64,000 bases of DNA from Parus major. Taxonomy: Eukaryota > Chordata > Aves > Passeriformes > Paridae. Under the pieces are notes generated by a model, which ran no database searches, had not been told where the DNA came from, and was given only the letters and a program-made list of their open reading frames with translations. The position numbers were made by a program, and so were the translations under genes. This document shows, one piece after another, positions 25,101-38,900 of this stretch (the first letter of the stretch is position 1; each line of letters opens with the position of its first letter). The stretch spans positions 31,510,733 to 31,574,732 of the forward strand of contig NC_031771.1 of NCBI RefSeq assembly GCF_001522545.3, in the 5' to 3' direction.

Positions 25101-28100
25101 ATGTAGAAAGTTACAGCAACATCTTCCAAACATATGTGGGCTTAACAAATTTCCTAAATTCACAATATTTATTTGTATACATTTCATTTAAAAGAATATG
25201 ATATCTATGAGAGCGCAGTGAGCATTTCATTGTATATATAAAGTAATTCTTACATGTTCTTCATAAAAACATCATATCCTCCAAGTTCATTCAGGGAATT
25301 ATTTATGTATAATTATCTGATTTATTTTTGAAACTGTTATTGGATAAGTAACATGTCTACAATTAATATGCCATGAAAGCAATAAAGCTAGCAATACTCT
25401 GTTAATCAGAACCAAAAGTTCATCCTTGTGTTTTCATAAAACCGTGTTAAATATAAACTGGAACGCCATTGTATCAAGAATGCTATGAAACACTGCTGCC
25501 ATCTACACAAATTAGTATTGAAGTATTTGGTATATGTTTCCTTTTCATTTTGCAGTAATATTTTAGGCAGTAGCTTTAGGAACATTGCTGCTGTGATAAT
25601 TATGCAGCTTATTGAATTTTCTTGTTATTTTTTCATTTTTGTGTATATTTTCTCAAAGGAATGTCTTTTTCTTCTGCTATGGTTCATTAGCAAAACTTAA
25701 TTCTGTAAATTTAATAAAACAGGGCATTTTTCAACACTGTGATAAACATCCAGGAGATTGTTTTAAGTAATATTCAGAACAAGTCTCCTTAAGCATAAGA
25801 AAAAACTTCTAGGAAGACTCATTTCCACTCACCCATATTTCTACTACCTTACCATCTAACTTCCTAAATACATCATAGATATATTCTGTATATTCTATAA
25901 TTTTACATTTGTCTCAGGTAAAAATAATTCTCTCCACAAAAAAAAAAAATCCTAACTCTCCTTCTCAACCAATCTATGAACAGCTAACCTTCTTTTTAAA
26001 AAGTCACTAAAGAAATAGCTCATATACTGCTGGACTACAGCCAGTTTTTCTATGTCAGCAGAAATATGTTCATACAAATATTTCCTTTCTATGGTGAATA
26101 TATTTATATTTATATTTGGTGAATATATTTATATTTAATTCCAGAAAGTCAAAAAACATCAGTGCAAACTTAGAATAATTCCCCAGTATCCAATTCAATG
26201 ACATTCAGGACTGCGAAGCAGCCTGTAGGCCCAAGTTTTTTCAGTTTTTTCCACTAATGAATCACCTGAAACTGCAATTTTAAATTATATTAACACAACA
26301 GTGAGACCAGAATTTTACACTCACTAAGTCATTGTGCTTCTGCTGTTCCTTTATATAAAGCTACAACCACTACTACTTCTCATTACCACTGTTCAAACCC
26401 TTTTCTCTTCTTCAAAAGTCTGTATCACCTCATGTGGTCAGCCTTCTGTCGAAGGCTATATCCCAAATGGGGACCGGCAGTCACCTACCCAAGGCACACA
26501 GCACCAGCACCTCAGTCCTCACAGTATCTCAAATTCCCTCCTGTGTACATATGCCATGCTCAGAGCTCTTCTAGAAAGAAAGCAGAACTTGGCCCTTGCA
26601 ACCCTAAGGGGAATTGAGAGGTAGATAAGTATTCAAGTTCTTTTAGTAATATAAATGAAGATATGGGAGTTGCAAAAGTTAAAATTTGAGTCATAGGTCC
26701 TACAGTGATTCACTGTGTTAAGGTATTTGACATCAAATACTTCATTTAATCATGGTGATTAACATGCTCCACACATTCTACATAAGCTCCCAGAGACACA
26801 TTTTTCAAATACTCAAGGCTGCTACTATAACACTAGAGCTAGAGGTTACCTTTCCACCCCTTCTTCTTGACCTCTGCACCATGCTCACATACTCTGGTGA
26901 GAGCTAGAAATTACACTACAGAACTCCACTACAGAAACCACATGCTCAGCAGCATGTAGTCCCTGTTTGCAGCTGCAGTAATACTGGACAAACAATTCAA
27001 TTATTTGACTACTCCAGAGCAGTACCTGAAGATTATTATAACAATAATGTGAATTTTGTTTTCAATTTATATGTTACTGATAAACTGGAAGCTAATTTTC
27101 AGGGAAAACAAATAGAATAATTTCATATTTAATAATATTTACATCTTACTTTAAATAAATAATAATTTTTAGATGGATCCCTAATAAAAATTGATTATAT
27201 TTCATTATTTTTTCTTAAGGTTTTCATTAAAATAACATGGAAAGCTTAAGTATATCAGTGAGCAGGACAGGGGAAGTTTGAGGCAGAACCATTGGCACAG
27301 GTGAGAAATTCCACTGGTTGTAGGGACCTGAAGAAGAGGAACCAGCCCCTTCTTGGTTTGACAGAAAATAATTAAGACTGTCCAAAAAAGAAGAACAGGT
27401 AACAAAGTGAAGAAGGAGAAAATTAACTAAGAATAGAAACAGGAAAATTTTTAACAGGAAAACAAGGAAGGAAAGCAAGCCACTACCCAGAACAGTAATG
27501 AAAATCTCACTCAGTAACTGTGACAGAATTGCAGATTAAATAGAGGTGAAACAGAAAAACAGGCTTTAATCTGTCCAGTTCATTGTGAACTGGAATACAG
27601 TTTTTTCTTCCCTTCTACTTGCAACGTCTTTTATTTTCTTCAACTTTTAAGGTCTCTTTTACTGTTCTTTAGTCTAAAAAACTAAATGTTTCCTGTCTTT
27701 CCACATAAGCAATTATTGCTTTGCCCTTCTGCAGTATTTGCAAGTAGTATTTTTTCTTCTTTTTTTTTTTTTTTAAAGTGAGATTGCCAAAACTCCTGGG
27801 AACACAGCTTCTTTGGCTTTCCCCTAAAAGACAGGATAAGCTCCTCTCCTAGAAATGAGCCACACCTCTGACCTACTAAGTTTTGAAGAAAATGTGAAGG
27901 TGCGGCTCACTCTGGTACACAAACACTGGATCCATTCTGCTGAGCATTACATAGACAAATATGTTATTCATTTCCTTGCTGGCTGGCCCTGCCTCTCACC
28001 TTGGGGGAAGAGAAGGCAGGAAAGCACAGCCAAAGGACATTTAAAGGGATAAGGAACTCAAAACCTTTCTCCCCTTTTCTCTAGACTCTCAAAGCTTTTC

Positions 28101-29148
28101 TCTGGAAGTTTCATTATAAACAGAATTTAGTTCAGTAACCAATGAAGTGCTTTCATCACATTATATGTCAGGTATGAATATTTCATAGAACAACTGCTTT
28201 TGACTATTTATTTATACCCTATACAATATTTATATATTTATATATATTGTTCTCGAATACTTGAATGCAGACTAAAACATAATCCTGTAAACTTAATCTG
28301 TTTTCTGTTGCACTGAAGATCAACTGTATTACATTTTAATCACAGCAAGAAAACAGACATAAAATTAAGAGTCTGTAAAAAAGATAGGTTTAAAATATTC
28401 TTTTATTCTTATCACTGCTTTAAACCATGTATCAGCCGGAGACTGAAACCTGCTCTAGGTACCACCTTCAGAACCTCTAACCAGCCAGACCAGATTCTTT
28501 ATGGATCATTTTTCTTACCTGTATAGAGGAACTGTATTCCCCAGGGACCCTCTAAGACCACTCAAGATAGAGAGATAAAGTATGTACTTGGTACAATTAC
28601 AATAAATTAAAAGACCTACTACATCCCTTATGAAAGAAAAAGAGAAAGGAAAGGCATGCCACTGTGAAGCCTGTTTCACATCTGTCTTTGTGAAACTCTT
28701 CCAAATGTTTCTAAGGATGCACCTGTAACCTTTACATATAACATGGGCTGACATGGAAAAGCTTATATGCAAATCAATATTGCTGTGTTTATACAAGCCC
28801 AGAGATAGCTTTAAAATATCAGAAGAGCTGCTAAGGTACTACAGCTGCAAAAAAAAAAAAAGTATTTATTCTTTCCTAAATTGTAAGGGAAAAAAAAAAC
28901 CCATGCATGTTTTAATGTGCTCCAAAGTCTGTGATGGATACACTAAGAAAACCAAGAAAATTTGGAGTAATTTAATTCAGATTTTGAGCTACTATCACTG
29001 CACAACTATTGGAAAATATTACCCCTCTGAAATGGACTCAATTGGGATAACAGTAGCCTATGCCTTCCATTCAATTTGTAGTAGAGGATATACAGACCAA
29101 TTCTACACCTCTATGTTCCTCTATTTTTATATTCCTTTGGGGGAGGTG

Positions 29149-29150
<2 letters not shown>
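22131..29150. other. Intergenic region upstream of ANXA10
   Basis: AT-rich, with no coding exon recognised. Open frames here, such as 138 codons at 28,753-29,169, run into homopolymers or the dinucleotide repeat at 29.15 kb and have no splice-flanked conserved content. Confidence 0.4.
26093..26139. repeat. 25-bp tandem duplication
   Basis: GGTGAATATATTTATATTTA occurs twice with a spacing of 25 bases, giving one complete and one nearly complete copy of an AT-rich unit. Confidence 0.85.

Positions 29151-29204
<54 letters not shown>
29151..29204. repeat. Compound (TG)9(AG)18 microsatellite
   Basis: Nine TG units are followed directly by eighteen AG units. The array lies about 0.7 kb upstream of the proposed ANXA10 TATA box. 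Confidence 0.95.
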
Positions 29205-29208
<4 letters not shown>

Positions 29209-29581
29209 CTTCATGTTATTACTTCATTGTAATGTTTTTTTACAATAATAGTTATCATGAGCAGAAAAATATGGTATTAGCTTTGAAAAAATATGAGTTT
29301 ACTGTCAGTTGGATAGTTAAGATTCTGTATAAGTCCTTGAATAGTGCAAACAGTATAGGATTTTTGATCAGCTCTTTGCAGGATTTTGCAGGTTGTAACT
29401 TGCATGAAATGATCCTCATTTAAAGAGTTCCACTAAGGCTACCTAATTACTCTGGGTGACTTATAAGGGCTATAAAGCATCTTCCTGTGCATGCCAGCTA
29501 CAAATAGTTATTAGAGCAAGTGATGAGCTGATTTCAACACAAGGAAGGAAAAAAGGAACTAGACCAGATCCAATCCGAAAA

Positions 29582-29594
29582 GTAAATCATTAAC
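29582..29594. promoter_or_regulatory. HNF1-like site upstream of ANXA10
   Basis: GTAAATCATTAAC matches the palindromic HNF1 consensus GTTAATNATTAAC at all but one specified position. It lies about 300 bases upstream of the TATA-like box. HNF1 factors act in gut endoderm and its derivatives, and ANXA10 is known as a stomach-enriched gene, so the placement is plausible. Binding is inference. Confidence 0.4.
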
Positions 29595-29877
29595 ACAAGC
29601 ACTTTTGGTAGGTGAGTGTTTCATTCTGAATTCTGATTCCTAAAATCAACACAGCAGAACAGAGGGTGTCGTGCTAATGACTCTGTTTACTTACATTATA
29701 ATCACACTTATTCAATACATGCTTAATGACTAAGCACACGGTAAATCTATAAAGCCCAAGGACACAAGGTACCAAGAGGTGTTCTGCTTCATTGTTACTT
29801 TGGAGCCTAATGTACTTGGTATCAGTTTGATTGGATTGCTTCTCACAAATCTCCAAAACAGAATAAGGTTTAATTTT

Positions 29878-29885
29878 TATAAAAA
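29878..29885 (+). promoter_or_regulatory. TATA-like box of ANXA10
   Basis: TATAAAAA lies 74 bases upstream of the last base before the ANXA10 start codon. Transcription starting 25-30 bases downstream would give a leader of roughly 50 bases. An alternative TATAAAG-like motif near 29,470 would give a leader of about 450 bases. The nearer site is preferred for position only. Confidence 0.4.
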
Positions 29886-29958
29886 TCGTATTTACTCTTA
29901 CTTTTAGTCTAGGGAAGCTACTATTCCATCTCAACAGAACTTGAAGACTCATATCAAA

Positions 29959-29976
29959 ATGTATTGTGGAGATTAT
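29959..29976 (+). CDS. ANXA10: ANXA10 exon 1 (start codon, MYCGDY)
   Basis: ATG at 29959 followed by five codons gives MYCGDY, then a strong donor GTGAGTATA at 29977. Joined in phase 0 to exon 2 it reads [17 protein letters not shown], closely matching the known A10 N-terminus. An A at -3 gives a fair start context. The exon is too short to appear as an open frame and lies opposite an unrelated 127-codon minus-strand frame. Confidence 0.9.
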
Positions 29977-32900
29977 GTGAGTATAATTATTTTTTCTCTG
30001 AAATCTTCCATAAATTTTCATTCCTCTTGAGTTGTCATCACATGTGTTGGGATCCATTTCCCTTCACTGGTAGAAATTAATCATAAGTAAAGATAATTTA
30101 TTTGTGATTTGGGTCTAATCCTGGTGTAACTTATATATATCAAGTGTCTGAAATGAAGATTAAAATATAAAGAGTTATCAGTTCCTATCAGCCACATAAT
30201 TTTACACCTTTCAAGATAAAACAACTCAGGACTCCTTGTAAAGCCCTTTAGGTGGGTTTTCTATGTTTGTGCTTAGCTGCTAAAAAAAAAAGCTAAATTA
30301 CATAATATCACCCAACTGAATTAAGGATAAAATGATGAATTTTTCAGAAGATACCAATTTCTGGCACTGTTTCAGGGAGGGCTATGATTTGACAAGACCA
30401 TTTGTAGCTGCATAAAGTATTTTAATAGCTTTATAATTTATAAACATTTGGTTTTGTTCATAGCATGAAAAAAATTTTACAGTTAAAAAAATGCTACCTC
30501 TACAAGAGCCACAACACAGGAAGAGTTTTCAGTGATTTTTCCCAATCATAAAGCTGTACAATATATTAAAGGCTTCACTAATGCTCTTTGAGAAAAAAAT
30601 GTTTATAGCGAAATTTTAAATCTCCATTCTAGAAACTATTGGAGTTACTATTTCATGACAACGAAATATGAAATTTCTCTCTGTACCTGGCATACTGATC
30701 ATTGTGTTCTCTAAGGATTTTCTTTCAATTATTATTGGTATGAATAATGATTCATTCCTTTTTACATGTACATTTCCAACAAACTTACAGATCAATATGA
30801 AATTTTCTAAAGGATAAATATTTTTCCCTTTCTTATTTTTAATAGAAAGTATAATTGGCTAATTATTCCAATATTGCCAGTAAAGTATTTCTTCTGATAA
30901 AATTATACTGAATATATTTGCTTTTCTAAAGTGATTGCTATTATATCAGTATTAGTAATATGTTTGGTTTTCTGCAGTTTGGGATCTTGTATTCTTTAGT
31001 AGACAGTTAAGAACTTAAAAGAGATTTTCTTCTTAGTTTCTTTTTTTCTTTTTCTCTTTTAGTTACAGTGTTTCTGTAATCTATTCCTGATAATTTAGGG
31101 GAGCCAGAAGAAATACTATACCTTAAAAAGGCAGTAGTTCAGTTTTAGTTGGAGAAGTCAAGAAATAGTTTCTTTCCTTCTATTGATTTATTGCAACCAA
31201 TTATATTTAAATAATTGACACTGCATCTGTATATAATATGTTGTCTGATATTAATGGTAGTACCTTAAAAAATAACTTCCAGAAGAAATTCTTTAAAGTC
31301 ATTCCAATTGGAAATTATCATATTTGCAATAATACCACAATATTTTGATAGCATTATAAAGATACTCTAATAGATAAGACAATTTTTAACTATGGCAGAT
31401 GTTTACAACGGTATGTAGGCTTAATATAATGTAACCATTACATATTAATCAGCCTAATGAACTACTTGAGCAGAGGGGACACAAGTTCCTAATTCTGATA
31501 CACTGAATTACATCAAAATGTCCCAGAATAAACAGTTTTAATACAATCTCTATATTCCCTCTTCTTCTAAACATAAAAAGGCACACTGATAAACCCTTTG
31601 TCTTTTCATTATCAGAGAAGCAAGAGAGCAGAGAAGCAACTGTAGACAATGGGGAGCATATCAATCCCAGGAAAGACAGGAAAACCTGATTACAGGCTTT
31701 TTCTGAAAAGTATTGGGATGGATTCTCAGGTTTGGTAAATTTTTACTATTTATTCCAATTTCCATGTGTTATGGAATGGAAAGGCAGAGAAATTAGGTAT
31801 TTTTATGAACTATATCACTGGATCCTAGGAACAGACTTCCCTGCTGAGGCATCCAGACAGAATGGGGACACGTAAGGCAGAGCTGCATGTAAACATTCTC
31901 CCCTGGATACTGCTGGTATTTCAAGATAAAGTTGGTCATGGACCAGTGACAGTGTTCTCTGAAGAGACTCAGAAACAAAATAGCAGAAAAATCACCGTAG
32001 TAAATCTTAGTCAAGAAAACAGGGCTTATACAGGACTGAGTGGTGAGATTGTTGCGTTAATTTCTTCTCTACTCTTCTTAAACACTATTCTAGATTGAGA
32101 AAAAGTCTTAGAAGTACACTTTGGACTTTGAGATATTTTTCAAGGAATCCCAGAACATTGAATATACCACTAATTCATAAGCATAAGAAAAATAAAATAA
32201 AATAAAAAAACTGAAGTATTACTTTCAAAATGTGCTTTGTTCTTTAAGATGATCTTCTTTATATTTTATGCTACCCATACCAGTAATTACATACATTATC
32301 TGTGAACAATCAGATAGGATGGAGTCCCTCAAGATGAAGAATGAGATCTACGAACTGTTAACAGCAGCAGCCCTGCCAGATTCAGCAATGCAAGGCACCA
32401 TCATTATCATAGATTACATACAAAAAATGGTTCCCTGTAGTAAGTATCACATGTAAAACTACCAGAAATTAGACAAGATTACATCTGTGACCTCTCTGAA
32501 ATACATATACCGAGAGAGATTGAAGGCTTTGGAGAAAGAATTTTCTGTTTAGAAGTATCCCTTCCACTACTGTATCATATATTATTGAAATTAAATGAAA
32601 CACATACAATAAACTTACAGCAAACCAAAATTCTCATAAATTTTTTATTTAATAAAGTTGCACACAAAGGATATATTTTCAAAAGTACAGCTAGCTCATA
32701 GCATGTGGTTAGCTAATAAAGAAAGCATTTTATTTTAGCAGACATTCCCTATGGGAAATATTCAGACTAAGGAGTCTGACTTCAATTGTTTGTTATCAGC
32801 AGAATGACTTACTGAACAAATATTATTAGAAGGTTGTTCGTACTTTAGAATGCTTTTTCCATCACAAGACTGAATTGCCTGAAGTTTACACATCATAATT

Positions 32901-35900
32901 TGATAAAAGCAGCCTCACCTTTTACTGATACTTTTGTTGAACTGCTTATGACTTTGGTCAGAAAAAGCTGTTACTTCCTTGCACTTGCACAGAAGGAAGG
33001 TAAATTTCAAGTATCATTTTCCAGAACCATTATAAATTTTTCAGTCCCTTTTCAATCTCTTTCATTGTTTTGATTCATTCCACCAATACCACACAAACCT
33101 GTTCTGTCTGCTCAGCTTATTTTGGCTCACAGGAGAGTTAAAAGAACATGTGCAAACATAGAGGGATATGTATAAAGTGCCCACCTGGGCCACCTCTGTG
33201 GAGACAGATCTGTGTTTTGAACATGAAGATACCTTGAGATCAGAAAGAGGAATAAATACCTTAATGTCAAAAATCACCCAATCACCTCTGGAGATTTACT
33301 TGCCTTATCTTTAAGTGCTTCGACACTTCGTGAGAAAAAAAGCAAAATATTTTTGATCTTTTTGGTTCTGAAAAATAGATGTTCCCTTCACCAGGATGCT
33401 GCAGAGGAAAGACAGTATGAAAACCATTTTTCCATGTTCAAGTACAGCAGTTTGTCTAACCCACAAAAAGGCCAAATTGCTCTTGGAAATTACTTTCCTC
33501 TGATGCTTTTTGAAGGCATTTTCTTTGTAATGCAGAAAAGTCTGTCATACTGAATCCTAAGCTCGCAATGAAAGCTCCAGCAAACTGATGACTATGTCGT
33601 AAGGGATGCTAGAATCCAGATATCAAAATTAAATTGTGCAATTCTTCACATCCTTCCAGTGACTACACCAGATATTTCCCGTTTTCTTCAGAAAATTTGG
33701 CTCTATTTGTGCATACTTGTCAATCCACCTGTTCCTAGCAGTAACTCTGAACTTTATAATGAATTTCAATCACACTGGTAGAGGAATGCAATCTCTTCTG
33801 AAGTTCTGTGAAAACATTGTTCGGTGGGTGTGAGGGAACAAAATTCTATTACCAGTTTTAAAATAAAAAAGCAGTTTGAAACTCAAGAGTCATTTATCCC
33901 ATTGGACTATCATTAGCCAAATAATACATGCAAACTTTGGACTCAGCCATGGGACAAACCATATTTTTTACTTAGCCAGTGGTTGCCTCAGAAAGGATCC
34001 AATGCCTTGCGAATGTAGATGGCACAAGGAGAGGAAATTAACTGTAAGTAAGCAGAAAAACAGAGACAAAAGAATGAGGAAAGAAAACCAACTTGTTTTT
34101 ATCTGCAGTATTCAGCGAAAAAGTTGATACCCAGAGCATAATGCAAGTTTCTTTATTACTCAATCCCACATTACTAAGACTAATGGAAGTTTCATAATTT
34201 TTACTTCTTTAAAATATTTTATTGGAGAAATTCATCTTAATTTCTTTATTTGAAAAAAATTATAGGATTATTAGGTTGAATAGAGAGTTGGTAGGTTATC
34301 TACCCCAGCCTTTGTTTATTAAGGGCAGGAACCAAGAGCTCTCTGAAATCAATACAAATACTTCCATTGATGCTATCTGTGAAATTAGGATAAAGTTCTC
34401 ATAATAAGAATGTTGAGCAGTCCAAAAATGTCCCTGCCCTTCTCAACTTACAAAAATATTTCTATTACTTTCTCATGATTTGTTTTACTTATGTGGATGG
34501 CTTGAGGAGCATTGTATTTAGAGAAATGATATTCAGTGAACATAAACTCTTCTTCTGACATCACCAAGACAACCGCAATGCAATTTTCACTTCTGTAGAT
34601 TTAACTTTGCCATGAAGAGCTCATCATTTCTGCTCATCCTTGCAGTCATCCACCTTAAAGCATGCAGAAGAAAGGTCATGAGACCATAGTGGTAATTTTC
34701 CTATGCTTTCCAGAGCTTAGGGAAGCAAAAAATGTTGCATAAGTAAAAACAAAATGGCCATAGACTCAAAACTGGCCATGAACACTGAAAAGATCAGTGA
34801 TTTAGCTGTTCATTGTGTGACACCACAAACCTGGATATGTGAAAGGAAATACTTTGAGATAACTAATCTTTACAGGAACTGAGCCTGTACAAAGCTGATG
34901 CAGAGATGAAAACTCATCATCAGCATTTTAAACTAGATTCAAATAAATGCACACATCCTATGTTTTCTCTTTTCCTCACCTCCACCCTTCTGACCAGCAA
35001 GGGCTGTTATGAACTCTTGATTTCTGATGCTAGTATCAGTGGATCCCTATTCTACACATACATTAAGTGCCAAGTGAAGCTTAGGTTACACAGACAATTC
35101 TCACAATGAAAAGGAAGGCAGGACAGAGCATATATTAAGGAAAAGTCTGCAATTCCTTTTAGTTACAACAATATATATTAATCTAAAAAAAATTGCTTAA
35201 GTGTCACTGTGTGCTCTACGGTCAATATTTATCTCCCTATTTCCAAAACACTTCTTGTTCTCAGCATTTTGCCAATTGGTTTATGAGTAAAAAGGCCCTA
35301 CATACTTTATGCTCAGCTGTAAAAATTGGGTCTTGTATTAAAATGATGAGCAGAAGGATGTCAGTCTACCAATGAGTGGTTTTTTGTGTACACGCATGCC
35401 GGTCTCTTAGTACTTTTTAAATAACTCCTCCAAAAATCTGAGGTTTCTGGCTATGCACTTTTTCTCACTCAGCCACAATTTGTTCCTACCTTTGCTTGGG
35501 TTCAAAGTAATGATCAAACATATCAAGAAATGGTGTCTTCCTTCTCAGCTAAAATACACAATTCTATTCTTTCTTGGTGCTTTTTAATTCCTCTGCTTGG
35601 ATTTCAAGCCAGGCAAGAGTGATTAGTGGCCATGCACAAAACTTGTGTGTATGTCATCTTGTGTGAAGGCACAATGTACAAAACACTTCCAAGTGTATGT
35701 AAAGCAGGCAAGTAAACAAACAAATTAATTAGCAAAATCCATGTAAGCCCTGATTCTAGGAAGTATTCGTAAAAATACCCCATTCATACTTATAAAATAA
35801 ATCCCATTTTTATTGGAAATGTAAATATAAAGTTAATGGTGTTATTTTAATCAGATGTACTGACTGAGTCCAGGAACCATCATAAAAGAGAACCTTTATA

Positions 35901-38900
35901 TTTGGTACATTGGGTAAAGCAGATAGAATTCTCAGGTTAACTAAAGAAGTTAACCAGGAGACAGAGCTAAGTATCTGTCAACCTCAGTTATTTTCTCCTG
36001 TTTGTATGGGTCTATGATTCTATTAAAATTCGTTCGGCTTATTATTCACAGATTTATTAGAAAGAATAACAAAAAATACATTAAATAAAGGATCACTGAA
36101 ATTTAAATAATTTAATTAGTTACAAAGCAACTAGAAAATTTGTGTTGTCTTCTACATGGCAATCTCAAAATTATCTCATACTTGGCAGTAACATCACTGC
36201 TTTAATAAATCACCAGGTTTGTAAGCAACCTATGGATCTCATTCATCATTTTCTCATTAGCTCTTCTGAATTAGAAATACCATGAGGAATAAATACTGAA
36301 GACTGTCAGGGATATCACAGATTAACTTTGAAATATAAAATAATATTTTTTAAAAAGGTTGGCAAAGGGATTTACATTTTAATGTAAATCCTCACCATTT
36401 TTTTTCTTATTCAGGCCTAACTCATGCTAGGGGCAACTTCCTCCAATATGGTCTGTCTTCCTATAATCCTTCAACTGCAAGTTTAAGTTCTGTTTCATAA
36501 ATCAAAAACTATACATCCTGCTGCCCATGAAGCAAAGAAAATTAAAAGTTATTCAAATTTGGTTTGCAACAGAATTACGCATATCATATTAAAAATGTTA
36601 AACAACTGAATTAAACTCTATTTTTTCCTTTTGTAGACACAAGGAACAATTCTTCCTGCTCCAAATTTTAACCCTATAATGGATGCCCAGTTGCTAGGAG
36701 GAGCTCTACAGGGAATTAGTGAGTATCTTGACAGATTCTAACACAAATTTCCCTTTTTCAGAAAGCTCTCATAAAGCATTAGGCAAAATATGAACTCGTA
36801 AAATTATCACCACCTATCTGCAGATTCTTCAAGGAATCACAATAAGATATACTGATGATGTCCAAATAAATCATTTGCATTTACAAGAACAAAGAGTTGA
36901 TCAAGATTAATCTAAAATCCTTACCAACACTGACAGTAATGAACATTTCATTGAAAAACAAGAAAAACAGAATTCTATGTTACATCACTAGAGTGAGGCC
37001 CAAGAAATGAAAGGATTTTAATTGTAACTTCAACAATTAAGTGCTACCAAGGTCTGCTAGGTCTCTTAATCAGTCATAAGAAACAAAACCAAATGCAGTA
37101 GAAAGTTTAAAGAATTCATTATCTTTGCAATTTTTGCTTTCAGTGTTTGTTCCAAAAAATCTTTTGTTCACAAAACCATTTTCCTCAGTTCAGATTTTTG
37201 TATTTTCCTATTGAACTTTATTGGTATTGCCAAGGGTCAAAATACTGATCTATTTTTTTTTTTTTTCTGAAACACTTTTTTCACTTTAAAACTGTTTTCA
37301 GTATCAGAGCTTTTATATCAGTTGGGCTTTTCACAAGATTGTACAGCACCAAATCTTGCATGCTCTTTTCATTTTCTTTAATGAAAATGTGAGGACTCAG
37401 ATTTAATGTTGAATGAACCATAATAAGAATTATTCATCAAGGGGAATCTGAAGTATCTTTATGATCAAATTGGCTACAGATGAAAAGTTTTAAACATCTC
37501 CTTACACTTCAAACAGTACTTTTAAGGTAATGTTGCTAACATGAAAATATAGAGATGATATTCTTCATTTAATACTCTAAATTCAAGTATATTAACCTTA
37601 ATTTTAGTCTTCCTATCAAAGTACATGGAACAAAGTTGCATTTCAAATGACAAAATAAACAGTTCAGCTTCAGAGGAGGTAAAGTCACCATATCCTTTAC
37701 AGGCTCTGACGCCCTGACCCTCAATCCTACACATGACATTCATTCTTATGAAGATGTTCAGTCACCTCTGCTGTCCAGCTGATACCAGTGGTATTACACA
37801 AGTGAATAAAGTGTTATATTTATATATACTGTAATATTTCCTATATCTGTATACTTCTCAGTTTTTACTATAGAGACTATGAAAGCTGTAAAGATTCCTA
37901 GTGATAACTGTTCTCTGAAAAGTAAAAAGGAACCATTATGTACAATATCCCAACCCTTAGGATGCAAAAACATTTCAAAACATTTCTGAATATGTTAATT
38001 ATATTACTTTTCATAAGCAATAATACTGATTCTATAATAGTCATTCATTATAGAAGTATGTTCTACCTATTAAGCAAACCATCATAGGTAACCTTCAATA
38101 AAATGCTCTTTAGAAATGGAATAAAATACTATATTTTAAAACTTCATAACTTACTTTATACAGTTCCATTGAAATTATAACTTTGAGTTTTTTAACAAAT
38201 AATCTATCAGCAATTTGTCATCCCCATGAAAGAGATTCCTAATTCTTAAATGACAATTTAATCAAAATCAACAGAACACTCAAGTATGACTTCCAAGGCT
38301 CAGCCACAAATCCTGCTACTGGGCCTAGTTCAGCATTCATGAAAGCCTCTGTTCTATCAATGCTTTTAAATCCATTGAGCTTATGAGAGGTGATGATGCA
38401 TCTGGTAGCAACAGACTGCTTCACTTTTTGATGGTATTACACCAGCAAATGCAAGATACACAAGCAGAATAAATACAACTGATGTTGTTAAATATTAGTG
38501 GGATATTAGTTTCTTGATCATTTTTTTCAAAAAATTAGTATAATCTTCTTAAACAAAACACAAGCAATCACAAATGTAAGTAATTAACAGCAGTTTGTTT
38601 ATTTAGAGCCTGTGTCATTTCCTTTTCAGGTTGTGAAAAAGATGTGTTGATTGAAATCCTAACTCAGCGTTGCAACTCCCAGCGGCTCATGATTGCTGAG
38701 GCATACAGAGACATGTACAGCAGGGTACGACAGAAACACTTTGTACTTTCATTAGTTCTTTCTCTCCTGTCTCCTGTGCAGCTGTCAGCCCTTCTCTCAG
38801 GTCAGTCACTGGAACCACAAGCCTGTCAGACAGCTGGCACAACAGGCTGGCACACAACTTTCTTTGTTGGCTATTGATACCTCTGATGGTACCACCTTGC

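Noticed and set aside
29060..29423. Frames with an Arg-Glu repeat
   Set aside because: Produced by the (TG)n(AG)n microsatellite.
29674..30057. 127-codon minus-strand open frame over ANXA10 exon 1
   Set aside because: No domain or promoter context. The opposite strand carries a conserved start exon with a perfect donor.
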